From the NCBI GenBank assembly GCA_016946835.1, contig JACVTC010000208.1:52501-107500 (forward strand): a stretch of 55,000 bases of DNA. The letters run 5' to 3'. Origin of the DNA: Neocallimastix lanati (nom. inval.). Taxonomy: Eukaryota; Neocallimastigomycota; Neocallimastigomycetes; Neocallimastigales; Neocallimastigaceae. Shown one piece after another: positions 23,901 to 45,734 of the stretch (position 1 is its first letter; each line of letters starts with the position of its first letter). The position numbers and the translations under genes were made by a program. A model generated the notes under the pieces. It had not been told where the DNA came from, ran no database searches, and saw only the letters and a list, made by a program, of their open reading frames with translations.

Positions 23901-24123
23901 TGTTAAGTATTAGCTACATTATAATTATATAAGCCACATTATAAATACATTAGTTATTAGATAGTTATTAAATAGTTATTATAAATCTTATTTATTATAT
24001 TTTGTTAAACTGTAATATTCTTTATTATGTAATATTCATATAATTAAATATAAATAAATAAAAGCCATATTAACTATAAATAATCATAATTGAAATTGTT
24101 AGATTTCAGTTACATTCTTAACA
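23901..24123 (+). repeat. Left LTR of Ty1/copia element (223 bp)
   Basis: Starts TGTTAAG and ends CTTAACA, giving short inverted termini. Aligned by eye to the right LTR it is identical except for the absence of a 31-base block after position 23930. Confidence 0.95.
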
Positions 24124-24329
24124 GATTAAGAGTCTCACTTACCTAATGAGCTATTAGCTATAAAAATACAAAAATTAAATTAAACAAGCTTGTTATAATT
24201 AAAATATTAAATAAATAATTTAAAATCTACAAATTCAAAAATTATTGAAATTAGATTTCAAAATTAAAATTTCAAAATTTAAATTTATTTTTTTAAAATT
24301 AATTAAAATTTAAAATTCTAAATTCCAAA

Positions 24330-27300
24330 ATGGAAAATAACAAATCTAAAAATTCAGGAAAATTTGAAGAATCATCAACTTCACAAAACAATAATTATGA
24401 AAGTGAAGAACAAGAAATTCAAGATTATGAAAATGGTGATTTCAATTTTTTGAAAGACTTTGAAGAAAATGTAAACAAACAAAATAATATTCCAAAGTCG
24501 AAAAGAAAACAAATTGAAGAAAATTTAAATGACTTAGAAGAAAATGTCGAAAAACAATTTTCAATCTTAGATAGAAACACAAAGAATTTTATTAAAAGAT
24601 TAAACAGAGTCAACGAAAAACTCATGAGAAGAAAGAAGTCAGATATGACAAATAAATCGGTTTTTAATTATCAAAATTTTAAATTAACTACAGAAAACTT
24701 TCCAAGATGGTATAGAGCTCTCAAACGTCACTTAACGGCATTAGATCTTATTGACTGCATCAAAAATGACATAGATATTACAGAAATGGATGATGATGAA
24801 ATCAAGGAAGACTGTGCAACCCAAACCATCATCGAAAGCAGCTTAGATTCAACTACCGCCGAACTCATTGAAGGATGTGAAACCGCCTATGAAATGATTA
24901 TAAGATTAGAAAGTTACTTTTTGCAGGTTGGACCTTCAAAATTATATTAAATTGAATACCAAATCAAGAAACTAGAGGTCGAAAATAACGATATAAAACT
25001 CTATATAGACAAATTAAATTACTTGTTTCAACTTCACGATAAGGAATCAAAAAGATGTGAAAAAACAAAATTAGACGAAGAAACTAAAATTTTACTTTCA
25101 GCTGAAGAAATTGTTAAATTTGGAGTTCCTCCAGTACTTTTAGTCGAATTTAAAACCTTTGAAGAATTAAAAGAACGGATAGCCTTGACTAGTGTTTTTA
25201 TTAAAAAATACAAAGACATAAAGAAAATTGACTATAGCAACGAAACTACACAAGAGCTTTCGGTTAATAGAGTTAGAAATGGTAAATTACCATATAAATT
25301 CAAAAATGACTCTGATAAAGATAAAGAAAAAGAAAAATATTGTCACATTTGCCATAAACACGGACACACTACCGATGAATGTTTTTTAAATCCTAGAAGA
25401 AAAGATAGAAGAAATAATAAAAATCCTTCAAATGAAAACATCAGACACCAAGAAAGAAGCAACACAACAAGAAACAATTCAAAAAACAAAAATTATCGTT
25501 CCAATAATATAGAAGGAATTAAAAATACTACTGATTTAGAAGATTCTGATGAACCTAGCGAAGATGAAATTTTCACTGGATTTTCAGGAAATATTAATGT
25601 TAATGCTGTTCCCAACGATACTCCTACATTTAATCAAAAGAAAGAACCAACAAGATGGATTATTGACAGCGGTACCTCATTAAATTTAACAAAAGAAGAA
25701 AAAGACTTAGATGATACCAAAACTGTCAACAACAAATTTATCACCTATCCTGACGGAAAATCTGACAAAATTGTAAAAGTAGGAACATATAATGGTGCTA
25801 TTAAAAATTTCGATTTCAAACTATCAAAAGTCCACTATGCACCAAACATCAAAAATAACTTAATTTCAACACATTATCTTGTAAGAAATAATTTTACTAT
25901 TATTATCGATTTCGATGAATATTTAAATAAGGATAGACTTCAATTATTCAAAAACAATAAACCAGTTGCGAAAATTTATGCCGACAAAGAAAATCTCTTC
26001 TCATTATACACTACTCCCTTTAAAATGTATAAATCTTTAAATATTGATATTAGCAATTTCGATTATGATCTTTGGCATGCACGATTAGGTCACTTCAACA
26101 ATAATAAAGATATTGAAAAATTTGTTTTAAACCACACGTGTATTCACAACAAAAAGGACTGCACTCAATGTAAAATCAGCAAAATGAGAAGAAAACCACT
26201 TTATTTAATTGAAAACAGTACCACACAACCACTACAACTTGTACACTCCGATGTAGTTGGTAAATTAAAAACATCCTATAACGATTTCAATTACTACGTA
26301 ACTTTTATGGATGACTATAGTAGAAAATGCTGGATTTACCTTTTAAAAAATAAATCTGATGTTTATAACGCATTTATTAAATTTCACAAATTAATGAATA
26401 ATACTACTGAATTTACAATTAAAACTTTAAAAACCGACAATGGAACCGAATACACAAATGAAAATTTCAACAAGTATCTTTCCGAAAATGGTATAAATAT
26501 TAATTCATTCAACTCCTGGCTACCCACAACAAAATGGCCGTTCAGAACGAATTAATCAAACTCTTAATAATTGTGCAACCATGTTACTTAATTCTGCCAA
26601 ATTACCTCTTAATTTTTGGGATTCTGCTATTCTATGCGCATGTCGTTTATATAACCTTAATCCTCATCAAGGTAATAATTCAAAAATCCCAGATGAAGTT
26701 TTCTTCAACAAACCTATTGATATTTCACACTTACGTGTTTTTGGTTGCAGAGTATATTTCTACAATAATCATAAAAAGAATAAATTTGAAAATAATTCTA
26801 AACCTGGAATTTTCCTTGGTTATGCTTCAGACTCTACTGTTTACCGTATTTTAGATTTATCTTCTAACTGTATTGTATCAGCTAGAGACGTTTATTTCTT
26901 GGAAAATATTCCTGGAACTATTAATACTACCTTTCTATCAGAAGAATATATTAATTCTATTTTTCCTTCGAATTATTCAATTGAGGGGGAAAAAGGCAGT
27001 TATGATCAATTAAATAATTCAAATAATTCAAATAATAACAACTGAGAAATTATTAATGGCAATAATAAAATTATATTAAACAATAACAACAATAACATTA
27101 ATAACAATATTAATAATAATATGAATTTGAATAAAAAACATGAAAACTTAAACACAAATCAAAACTCTGATATATTAATTGATAAAAGTTCAAACAACAA
27201 TTTAAATAATTCTAATAGTAATGATATGGCTATAAATATTCAAGATAATAACAAAAATAATTTAGAAAATAATGAAATGGAAAATACCGATACTCATAAA

Positions 27301-28908
27301 AATAATAACAAAAGAAAATTCATTGATTTAAATGAAAAAGAAAATACAAATGATAATGAACAATTAACAATAAAGAAAAACAAAGTATTACTAATTAAAA
27401 CAGTTAATCCCAAGAGTTATGATGAAGCAATAAATTCTAACGATTCAAATAAATGGAAAGATGCAATTAAAAAAGAAATCAATAATATGTATGAACAAAA
27501 AGTAATGAGAATAGTTAATAATATTCCTAAAGATACTACTTTAATTGATACTAGATGGGTATTTACTACTAAAGATAATGGTGTTAAAAGAGCAAGATTA
27601 GTTGCTCGTGGATTCAAACAGAGAAAAGGTGTTAACTATACATCAACATATTCACCAACAATTGAAGCAGATAGTTTAAGAATTGCAATTGCCATCGCAT
27701 CACAATACAAATGGAACTTAAGACAAATGGATATAAAGGCAGCTTATTTAAATGCCAAATTAGAAGAAGAAATATACGTGGACATACCAGAAGGAGATAA
27801 AAATTATAATTCTGGAAAATATTGGATATTAAATAAGGCTCTATATGGTTTGAAACAAGCCGGAAGACAATGGTATAAAGAAATATCAAGTTATTTAAAA
27901 AATATTGGCTTAAAATAATTGAGTATTGATCAATGTTTATTTACAAAATATCACAATGGAAATTTATGTGCTATATTATGTCTTTATGTTGATGATATCT
28001 TACTTACTGGAGAAGATAAAGAAATTAAATATATAAGCAATAAATTAAAAGAAAAATATAAAATTTCAAAAGACACGGAAGCTAACAAAATTATAGGAAT
28101 AAATATTTTTAAAACTGAAGAAGGATATAAAATTAATCAACAAGACTACATTGAAAAATTAATTAAGAATTACAAAATGAATAAGACAAAACCAATTAAC
28201 AACCCATGTAGAAAAATTACTTTAGAAGAAAGAGAAAATTCAACACCAGTAAACGTAACAGATTATAAATCTATTATTGGTGCTTTATTATTTGTTTCAA
28301 CAAAAACAAGACCAGACATCTCATTTGCAGTTAATCAAGCTGCAAGACACGCCGAAAACCCAACAGAAGTTGATCTAAAATCAGCATTGATGATCTTAAG
28401 ATATTTAAAATCTACTAAAGAAAAATCTATTTATTACTATGGAAGTAAAAATTTAATTGCCTACTCAGACGCTGATTTCGCTGGCGAAGAAGAAACAAGA
28501 AAATCTACCAGTGGATACATTTTCTTATTTGGAAAAAGTCCAATTTCATAGAAATCTGAAACTCAGAAGAGCATCACATTATCAACCACTGAAGCAGAAT
28601 ATGTTGCATTAACTGAATGTGCAAAACAAGGAATGAAATTAAAGAAATTACTAAAAGAAATATTCAATAAAGAAATTAATTTAAAAATTAAAATTGATAA
28701 TAAATCTTGTAAAAATATCGCTGAAAATGAAAATACAAAAGGTAGATGTAAACACATGGACATTGATTATAAATACATTCAAGAAAAAATAAACAGAAAA
28801 GAAATAAATTTAGAACATATATCCTCCGATACTATGTTAGCTGATCCTTTAACTAAAGTAATATCTGGACCAAAAATGAAATGTTTTACTGATTTTATTT
28901 TCAATTAA
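24330..28908 (+). pseudogene. Copia gag-pol polyprotein (four stops, one frameshift)
   Basis: Encodes capsid, protease, integrase and RT/RNase H for element replication. Visible in order: an acidic coiled N-terminus; CCHC knuckle CHICHKHGHTTDEC (about 25339-25383); protease WIIDSGTSLNLT (DSG at 25675-25683); integrase zinc site WHARLGH...CTQCK with catalytic blocks HSDVVG, FMDDYSR and KTDNGTEY; RT blocks RARLVARGFKQ, QMDIKAAYLNA, YGLKQAGRQWYK and YVDD; RNase H DADFAG, TRKSTSGYIF, LSTTEAEYVAL and LADPLTK. Lesions: TAA 24948-24950, a frameshift near 26520 within the integrase, TGA 27043-27045, TAA 27916-27918 in RT, TAG 28549-28551 (replacing the conserved Trp of PISW). Reading continues correctly beyond each lesion. 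Confidence 0.93.
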
Positions 28909-29031
28909 AAAAAAAAAAAAAAAAAAAATTTTATTATTAAAAATTTACTATAAAAAAAAAAAAAAAAAAAAAAAAAAATTTATTAAAACTTTATTTTTTA
29001 TATTATTACCAAATGCATAATGTAGGGGGAA

Positions 29032-29285
29032 TGTTAAGTATTAGCTACATTATAATTATACATTATACATTGTAATATTAATACGCCACAATAAGCCACA
29101 TTATAAATACATTAGTTATTAGATAGTTATTAAATAGTTATTATAAATCTTATTTATTATATTTTGTTAAACTGTAATATTCTTTATTATGTAATATTCA
29201 TATAATTAAATATAAATAAATAAAAGCCATATTAACTATAAATAATCATAATTGAAATTGTTAGATTTCAGTTACATTCTTAACA
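29032..29285 (+). repeat. Right LTR of Ty1/copia element (254 bp)
   Basis: Starts TGTTAAG right after the polypurine tract and ends CTTAACA, followed by TTAAT. It carries a 31-base block, including TACGCCACA, missing from the left LTR; all other bases appear identical. Confidence 0.95.
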
Positions 29286-29290
29286 TTAAT

Positions 29291-30359
29291 ACTATTATTT
29301 AATATTAAATTTTTTAATAATATTATTATTATTATATTAAATATATTTTAGATTAGTATTAACAATTTAATTATAACATATAAAATAGAAATATAATTTA
29401 TTATATTTGATATATTATTTAAAATTAAAATAAAGTTTATTAATCCAATTTAAAATAATTAAAAATTAATAGTTTAAAAAAAAAATAATAAAATAACAAA
29501 AATAATATATTATTATATTAAAATAATAAAATATTATTTTATATTATTATATATTATTTATATTATAAAATATTACCTATTTAAATAGTATAATATTTAT
29601 TTAATTATTTTTAAGTTTCATGGAATAAATTATTCTAAAAAATTTTTATCCTTTCTCTATTTAATATAATTATTTTACTAATTTTTTTTTTTTTTTTTTT
29701 AAATTAACAATATTTAATATTTATTTACATATAAATTTTAAATGTCAATAATAATATAATAGAGTAATAAAATATATATAATAAACATATAATAAACATA
29801 TAAATAATATATAATAAATATATAATAAAAATATAATATAATTCCCAAATTTTATTTAATATATTTTAAATTTCATACTTTTTTTTGTAATTTATTAAGA
29901 TTTTAGATGATATTTTTATTTAATTTGGTAAACCCTTTTTTTATAAAAATAATGTAAGGTTTTTCTTTTTATATCATATTACAATTACATACAATCATTA
30001 AAAGACATTTTACATAAAATATATAAATGTAGTGAAACTACATTTCTAATACATAAATTTATAAAATACTTTATTAATATAATATTTAAAATATAATTAA
30101 TCATAAGAAAATAAATAATATTAAACTTTATTTTCAACACTTTTTAATTATATTAAATAATATAATATTTTCATATCAGCCAATTACTGGTATATATATA
30201 TTATTATACTATTTATTAATTGTTTATATATATTATAATCATTGCATAATTATTGGTTAGATTTTATTAAAGGATTTTTTATTATCAGATGTAAAAAATA
30301 ATAATAATAATAATAATAATAAAATTTGTTAAAAAAAATATATCCAATTTAATAAACAA

Positions 30360-30390
<31 letters not shown>

Positions 30391-30441
30391 TATATTTAAA
30401 TTTAAAATAGTGAGATATATGTAATATAGAAATAAATAAAA
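29291..30441. other. AT-rich intergenic DNA upstream of the MFS gene
   Basis: A/T runs and short TATA-type repeats only. A 23-base T-run near 30361-30383 lies about 60 bases before the start codon, a common sight upstream of genes in this window. No specific promoter element identified. Confidence 0.6.
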
Positions 30442-31896
30442 ATGGGTAATAAAGAGAGAATATTTACAAAATCATTCTTTTTGTTATTTGGAGGTTTACT
30501 TTTTACCTCTCTTGTAATGTATGCTCTTATGTCTACTGTCACTGAATTTGCAACTTCATTGGGAACCAATGCAACTGTTGCAGGTTTAGTTTCTGGTATA
30601 TATATTTTTGGTGGTCTTTGTTCAAGAGTTTATTCTGGAAATGCTTTAGGAAAAAAAAGTTGGAGAAAAATTGCTTTAACTTTTTTAACTATTCACTTTT
30701 TAGCTTGTCTTCTATACTTTTTAGTTAATAATGTTATATTTCTTATAATTGTAAGATTTATTCATGGAGTAGGTTTTGGTGCTTCTTCTAATTCGATTAT
30801 TACTTTAGCTTCAGCTGTTCTTCCTAAACAACGTTTTGGTGAAGCATTTGGTTATTTAATGCTTGGAACTACAATTGCTGTTGGATTAGGTCCATATGTT
30901 AGTGGTATTCTTTATGATAATTTTTCATCAGTTGGTTGTTTTGTAGCTGCTAGTGCTTTCTCAGCAACAGCATTAATTTGTATGTTCATACTTGATATAA
31001 ATAAATATGATCCTAAATATTCAAAATCAAAGAAAGAAAAAAGTGAAGTTATTGAAGTTAAAGTAATCCAAGATAATGAAATAAGTGATGATATTACCAT
31101 AATTGATGATAATAAAGAAAAGGAAGAAATTAAAGAAAGAAAGAATATTAAAGAGAAAAATTCAAAAACATTGGAAGATACTGAAATTAACACAAATGTT
31201 GGTGAAGATATTACAGAAAGAGAAGAAATCAAAGAAAATGAAGAAACTGAAATAAAAGAAAATAACAAAGAAAATGAAATTATAAAAGAAAAAGAAGATA
31301 TTAAACCAGAAAACAAAAAATCATATGGTATTATTGAAAAGGTATTTGAAATTGGTGCAATCCCAATTTCATTTACAATTGCACTTACAAGTTTGGGTTA
31401 TGTATCCATTTTATCATTTTATAGACTTTATGCAGATGAAGTTAAATTAACATCTGCATTTTCATGGTTTTTCATATTATATTCAGTTGTTTTAGTTATC
31501 TCAAGACCTATTGCAGGTAAAATTCAAGATAAAAATGGAGATAAATTAATTTGTGTCATCGGAATTATTGCACAATCTGTTGGTTTGGCATTAATTGCTC
31601 ATATACCAAATACTATAACTGTATTAATTTGTGCTGTTTGTGCTGCACTTGGATTTGGTACTTTAAATTCAGCAGCAACTGCAATTGTTACAAGAAAAGC
31701 ACCAAAAAGTCGTAGTTCATATGCCATTTCAACATTATTTATTTTCTGTGATGCCACCATGGGTTTTGGACCAGCTCTTTTAGGAAGTTTTGTTTCTGCA
31801 AAATCAGGTTATGCTCCAGTATACTATATCTCATCAGTAATTACAATAGTTGCATTACCAATTTGTTTATTAGCTTTGAGAAAAAAGAATAATTAA
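30442..31896 (+). CDS. Major facilitator superfamily transporter, bacterial type, single exon
   Basis: 484-aa membrane protein with about 12 hydrophobic segments arranged 6+6. TM1 covers residues 10-30 (FFLLFGGLLFTSLVMYAL), followed by LVSGIYIFGGLCSRV, a loop-2/3 segment NALGKKSWRK (degenerate MFS motif A), and RFIHGVGFGASSN in TM4. The second half repeats the pattern (SRPIAGKIQDKNGDKLI, then GFGTLNSAATA). Residues about 190-295 between TM6 and TM7 form an unusually long cytoplasmic loop of Lys/Glu/Ile repeats. The substrate cannot be told from sequence; similarity of the core is to bacterial drug-efflux-like MFS proteins. Lack of introns, unlike neighbouring native genes, suggests bacterial origin, though single-exon genes also occur natively. 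The start at 30442 precedes TM1 directly. Confidence 0.9.
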   Translation: MGNKERIFTKSFFLLFGGLLFTSLVMYALMSTVTEFATSLGTNATVAGLVSGIYIFGGLCSRVYSGNALGKKSWRKIALTFLTIHFLACLLYFLVNNVIFLIIVRFIHGVGFGASSNSIITLASAVLPKQRFGEAFGYLMLGTTIAVGLGPYVSGILYDNFSSVGCFVAASAFSATALICMFILDINKYDPKYSKSKKEKSEVIEVKVIQDNEISDDITIIDDNKEKEEIKERKNIKEKNSKTLEDTEINTNVGEDITEREEIKENEETEIKENNKENEIIKEKEDIKPENKKSYGIIEKVFEIGAIPISFTIALTSLGYVSILSFYRLYADEVKLTSAFSWFFILYSVVLVISRPIAGKIQDKNGDKLICVIGIIAQSVGLALIAHIPNTITVLICAVCAALGFGTLNSAATAIVTRKAPKSRSSYAISTLFIFCDATMGFGPALLGSFVSAKSGYAPVYYISSVITIVALPICLLALRKKNN

Positions 31897-32449
31897 AATT
31901 AAAAATTTTTTTTTTATTATTTTTTTTTATTGAAATTAACTTTTTTAAAAAAAAAAAAAAAAAAAAGAATTTTTAAATCTATTTTTATAAATGAAATTAA
32001 ATTTAATTGTTTTCAAATTATATAGACAAATTAAAAAATAGTAATTGAGATTGCTTTCAAATTTATTAATAATATAATATGGAATAATGGTAATTATTTA
32101 AAAAAAATATTATATATATTGAAATTATTTATTTATTTTTATTATTTATTAATTATTATATTTTATTAAATTAAATATAACTTTAAAATATAAATTTATT
32201 TATTTTTATTATAAAAAAATTATAATTTTAATTTGAAAAGGAAGGGAATATCTTATTAATTCAATATGAATAATGGATAATATTAAAATATTTAATAAAG
32301 AAATAATTAAATCTTTATTTATTTTTTTTTTTTGTCATAGTTATAATAAAACAATTTATTATAACCCTTTTTTTACAAAGAATATACCAACATAATTAAA
32401 AAAAAAATATCACTCAAGCAATTTATATTTTGTTCAAGTATTAAAATTC

Positions 32450-32480
<31 letters not shown>

Positions 32481-34392
32481 CTACACCTTTTTCATATTTT
32501 TTTTTATATTTAGTTTACTAATCTTTTGAATGTTTCATAACATCATTCATATTATATATTTATAATATTTTAAAAAACAGAACAATTCATTTTTGAAATT
32601 TCATTTTCAAAGGAACAATTTTCAATGATCTCATTTAATATTTATTCAATTACACAAGTTAATACATCTCATTATTCAGTATATTCAATCTATTATAAAA
32701 TATATATAAATTAGAAAATTACATTCATTTTGAACTTTGTTTCTATGAATTAAAAAAAAAGTTAGGTATAAAATTTTAGAGAATTCTAATTGAATTATAA
32801 TATAAATAAATAATAAATAAATAAATAATAAAAAGTAAATAAATAAAAAAAATTAAATAAAATATAACCCATAAATAGAAATGAAAGATAAATAAATAAA
32901 TAGAAATGAAAAAAAAAAATAAATTAATAAATAAATAGAAATGTATAAAAAAAAATAATGAAAATAAAAAATAATGAAAATAAAAAAATAAAAAAAATAA
33001 ATTATAAAATATAAAAAATAAAAAATATAAATAATAAAAATAAATATATAATAAATATATAATATAGGGGGGAGTTTACATTGTGAAGGTATAAAAATCT
33101 TATAATATTACTATAAAAATATTTTACCAAAAATTATTATAATATATATATAGATATTAAAAAAAAAAAAAAAAAGAAATATTTAATATAATTATATATA
33201 AACGAAAAAAAAAAAAAAAAAAAAAAATTGTTTTTTAACTTATTTTGTGATATTTACAAATACATTTTAAAAGTGAAAATTATATGATATGTAATTTTGT
33301 ACGTATACATATTTATATTTTTATTAAAGGAAACCTTGGTTAATCCTATGAATTTCTCACAAAGAAATAATAAGTAAATAAAAAAAAATTATATAAATAT
33401 CAATCTAAAAATATAAAAAAAAAAAAATATTTATAAAGAAAAAAAATATAATAAATAAAGATAATAATTATATTAAATATAATAATAATTATTATGATTT
33501 AAAAAATTCTTCCTGAAGAATATAATATAATCAATATATAATATTTTATTTAATTTGAATTTTATGATTTGGTTCAATTTTTTTTTTTTTTTAATTCATT
33601 GTCAGTTTATATATTGTATTAACACAAGTATTAAAAAAATAAAAACACTATTTCAAAAATAAATTATAAATTAAAGTTTTAGATGGAATACTAAACAAAA
33701 TGGTAGAATGACCTATAACCATTTAGATAAATAAATAAATTTTTATATTTTTATTTTTTAATTTTTTTTAATTTTTTATTTATATATATATTATACATAT
33801 ATACATATATACATATATATATGTATTTTTTTTTTATTTTTCATTTTATTTTTTTTTTAAAACACAAAATTTTTTAAAATAATTTTCATATATTTTTAAA
33901 AAAAAAAAAATAGGTAGTGGATATAACGTTGGATATATTGTACTATTTTAATTAACTATTTTAATTTAAATTTTAATACATCAAAAAAGAAAAAAAAAAA
34001 AAAAAAAAATACCAATAAAAATAAAAATAAATAAATAAATAAATAATAAATAAATAATAAATAGTTAAAATTAAATAATATTATATACTTTTTTATTTTT
34101 TTTATTGATGAACGAATTAATATAAATATATAGATAAAAAAATTTTTTTTTTTTTTATAAAGATTTATTTAAATAATGATATTATTTATATATGTATTAT
34201 AAGAGTTATAAGAGATTATAAAATAATAATAATAAAAAAAAAGTTTTTTTTTTTTATTTTTTTTTTATATTTTTTTTATTTTTTATTTTTCATTTTTTAT
34301 TTTTCATTTTTATTTTATTTTATTTTATTTTATTTTATATTACTTTATTTCATTTTATTATTTTTATTTTTATTTTTATTTTATATTATTTT
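31897..34392. other. AT-rich intergenic DNA, no gene seen
   Basis: About 2.5 kb of A/T runs, AAAT and TTTTA repeats (34270-34380). A GC island AGGGGGGAG at about 33066-33074 looks like a polypurine tract but has no recognisable LTR beside it. Confidence 0.65.
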
Positions 34393-39159
<4,767 letters not shown>

Positions 39160-40227
39160 TATTATATTAGATTATTCATTAAATTATATATTAAAAAAAA
39201 AAAAATAAAAATAAAAATAAAAATAAAAATTCAAATATTTAATTATTTTAATTAATAATCCTCTTTCGAAGATGTTTATATTTCTGTATTAGTTTTTTTT
39301 TTTTTTTTTTTTTATTATCTTTTAAAATTATAATAAGAATTTTTAATTATTATGGATTATAAATTTTTAATAATAATTTAATAAGAAATTAATATAATTA
39401 ATAAATTATCTATATATATATATTTATCTACTTATTTGTTTATTTATTTATTTGTTTGTTTATTTTTATTCTATTTATTTTTCATAATCATTATTAAATT
39501 ATTATTTATTTATTTATTTATTTATTTATTCATTCAATTATATTAATCAATATGTTTTTTATTTTTTAATTCATTAATTTATTTTTATTATTTATTTATT
39601 TATTTATTTATATTCATCTATATGTATTTATTTATTTTTTAATTCATTAATTTATTTATTTTTAATTTATTTATTTTTTTATTATTTGTTTATTTATTTA
39701 TTTATTGTTTATTAATTATATATTATATGCTTATTATTAAGTATTTAAACTTTTAGATATTAAATAATTAATATATATATATATATATAAAATAAAATAA
39801 GAATTTAAAAAAAAAAAAAACTTATAAATACCATTAAATAGAAAAAATAAAATAGAAAAAAAAAAAAAACATGATTAAAAATAAAAATATATTAAAAAAA
39901 ATATATATATATATATATATAAATCCCTTTTATACTCATTTAATTTTAATAATAATATATATATATAATAATTACTTTTATAATATATTGAAATTATAAG
40001 CTTTATTATTCATAATTATAATAGTTATTCATTTTATTTGAATATATCATGTATATATATTCTACTTTAATCATATTAAAATTAAAAGTATCGTTATTAA
40101 ATGTATTTTATTATTATTTTATTTTTTTTTTTAAAAAAAAAAAATCTAAATGTATAGTATTAATAGAAAATAAAAAATAAAAAAAGAAAAAAAGAAAAAA
40201 AGAAAAAAATAATATATATTTATTTAT
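39160..40227. other. Intergenic, between divergently spaced minus-strand genes
   Basis: TTTA and TTTG tetramer arrays (39425-39720) and A/T runs. It should contain the promoter of the WD40 gene and the 3' end signals of the coiled-coil gene. No defined element seen. Confidence 0.6.
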
Positions 40228-43875
<3,648 letters not shown>

Positions 43876-44974
43876 TTTTCATTATCTTCAATTATATAAT
43901 AGAGTGCGTTAATATGAAATGATAGTAATGATAATCGTATAAAATAATTAGTTTCGTTTAGATATATATATTAATATAAAATAATAACAATAACAATAAT
44001 AATAAATAATAAAAAAATAAAAAGTAACATTTTGTAAGATTCTAATTACTTCTTAATTTTTCATATCCTATATCATATATCAATATTATATTTACTTTAT
44101 TAAATAATTAATCAATATTAAAATTAAATAAAAAAGAAGTAATAAGTTACATTCATTATTATTTTCTTAGCATTAACCTTTTTTTTAAACAAAGAAAAAA
44201 AAAATTTTTTTATTTTTTTAAATATTAATATCATAATACAAAAAATAAAATTTATGGAAAACCTTGTAGAATATTTAACTTTTCATTAATAATTCATTAG
44301 TAAATTTAATAATATAAATGTAAGGAAAACTCATATAAAAAAAATAATAATACTCTGATCATTTACTTATTAAAAATTATATTATTATAAAATAATATAA
44401 AATAAAATTGTAAATATTAATTATTATATTATATATTATAAGATAATATTTTTGTTTATTATTTATATTATTATTTATATTTGTTTATAATAATTCCAAT
44501 TTAATTTCTGTAAAAAAAATTTTTTTTATTTTATGATTTTTTATTTTATTATTTTTTATTTTATTATTTTTTATTATATATATATGTTTTATTTTATTTT
44601 ATAATTTTATATTGTATATTCATTTTATGTACGATTCGGACTTTTAAATAATATGGTCGTTTAAAGTAAAAAATGCTCAAATCCAAATAAATTTATAATT
44701 ATTATAATTTTGAAGAATAAAAAAAAATAAAAAAAATTGCTCATCCAGTAGTAATAGAAATGTTGACAATGTATATGTTAATTTGGTAGCATTTTTTCAC
44801 TTTCGTAACTTTATATTAAGGTCAAATTAGATATATTATCAATACTATTTTAATATATTATTAATTGAAAATGTATATAATGTACTATTATAAATGTAAA
44901 ACAAAAGAACAAAGAGAAAAGGAAAAAAGACTCTTCCATAAACCTTACTTTATTTTAATTATATAATAAATTAA

Positions 44975-45016
<42 letters not shown>

Positions 45017-45044
45017 AATAATAATAATAATAATAATAATAATG

Positions 45045-45077
<33 letters not shown>

Positions 45078-45496
45078 TTAATAATAATAAAAATAATATA
45101 GAGAATATTAACTATTATGATTTTTTTAATTACAGACTAAGAATACAATATGAAATATATATTAATGTATATAGTTATTCAAATAAATTTAAAGTTAATT
45201 GTGGATAAAAGAAGGAATCTTTTTAAAATAATCTATTATGTACTATTTTTGAAGAAATCACTACTAAGTTAAAAAAAAAAAAACTATAATATTTATTATA
45301 ATTATTATTAATAATAACATTGTTATTATACTTATTATTTTCATCATTATTTTTATTTATATTATTATTATTATTATTATTTATTATTTATTATTTATTA
45401 TTTATTATTTACAATTAATGATATAATAATAAGAATTATATTAAAATTAAATTATATTAATGCTTTTTTTTTTTTTTTTAATTAAAACGGTTTATA

Positions 45497-45530
<34 letters not shown>

Positions 45531-45691
45531 ATTAAATTAAAATAAACATTAAATAAAAAAAATTATTTCATAAGTTCATTATTATGATAATAAATGATCG
45601 TTACTTTGGTCATTTCTTATTAATACTATTGTTCTATAAATGTATACTAAAGTATCTCTAAAAACAATGAATAAATTGATGAATAAGTTTA

Positions 45692-45734
<43 letters not shown>

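Larger units (their letters stand above)
23901..29285 (+). mobile_element. Ty1/copia LTR retrotransposon, structurally complete, coding-defective
   Basis: 5.4-kb element with paired LTRs (223 and 254 bp), a TTAAT target duplication, a leader of about 200 bases, one gag-pol reading region and the polypurine tract GTAGGGGGAA (29022-29031) against the right LTR. Integrase precedes RT, which defines copia rather than gypsy. The primer-binding site should begin just after 24123 (GATTAAGAGTCTC...), but I could not match it to a tRNA. Confidence 0.95.

Noticed and set aside
24330-28908. A variant genetic code to explain stops in the copia and LINE frames
   Set aside because: TAA, TAG and TGA all occur within the frames, while host genes end normally at TAA and contain no internal stops.
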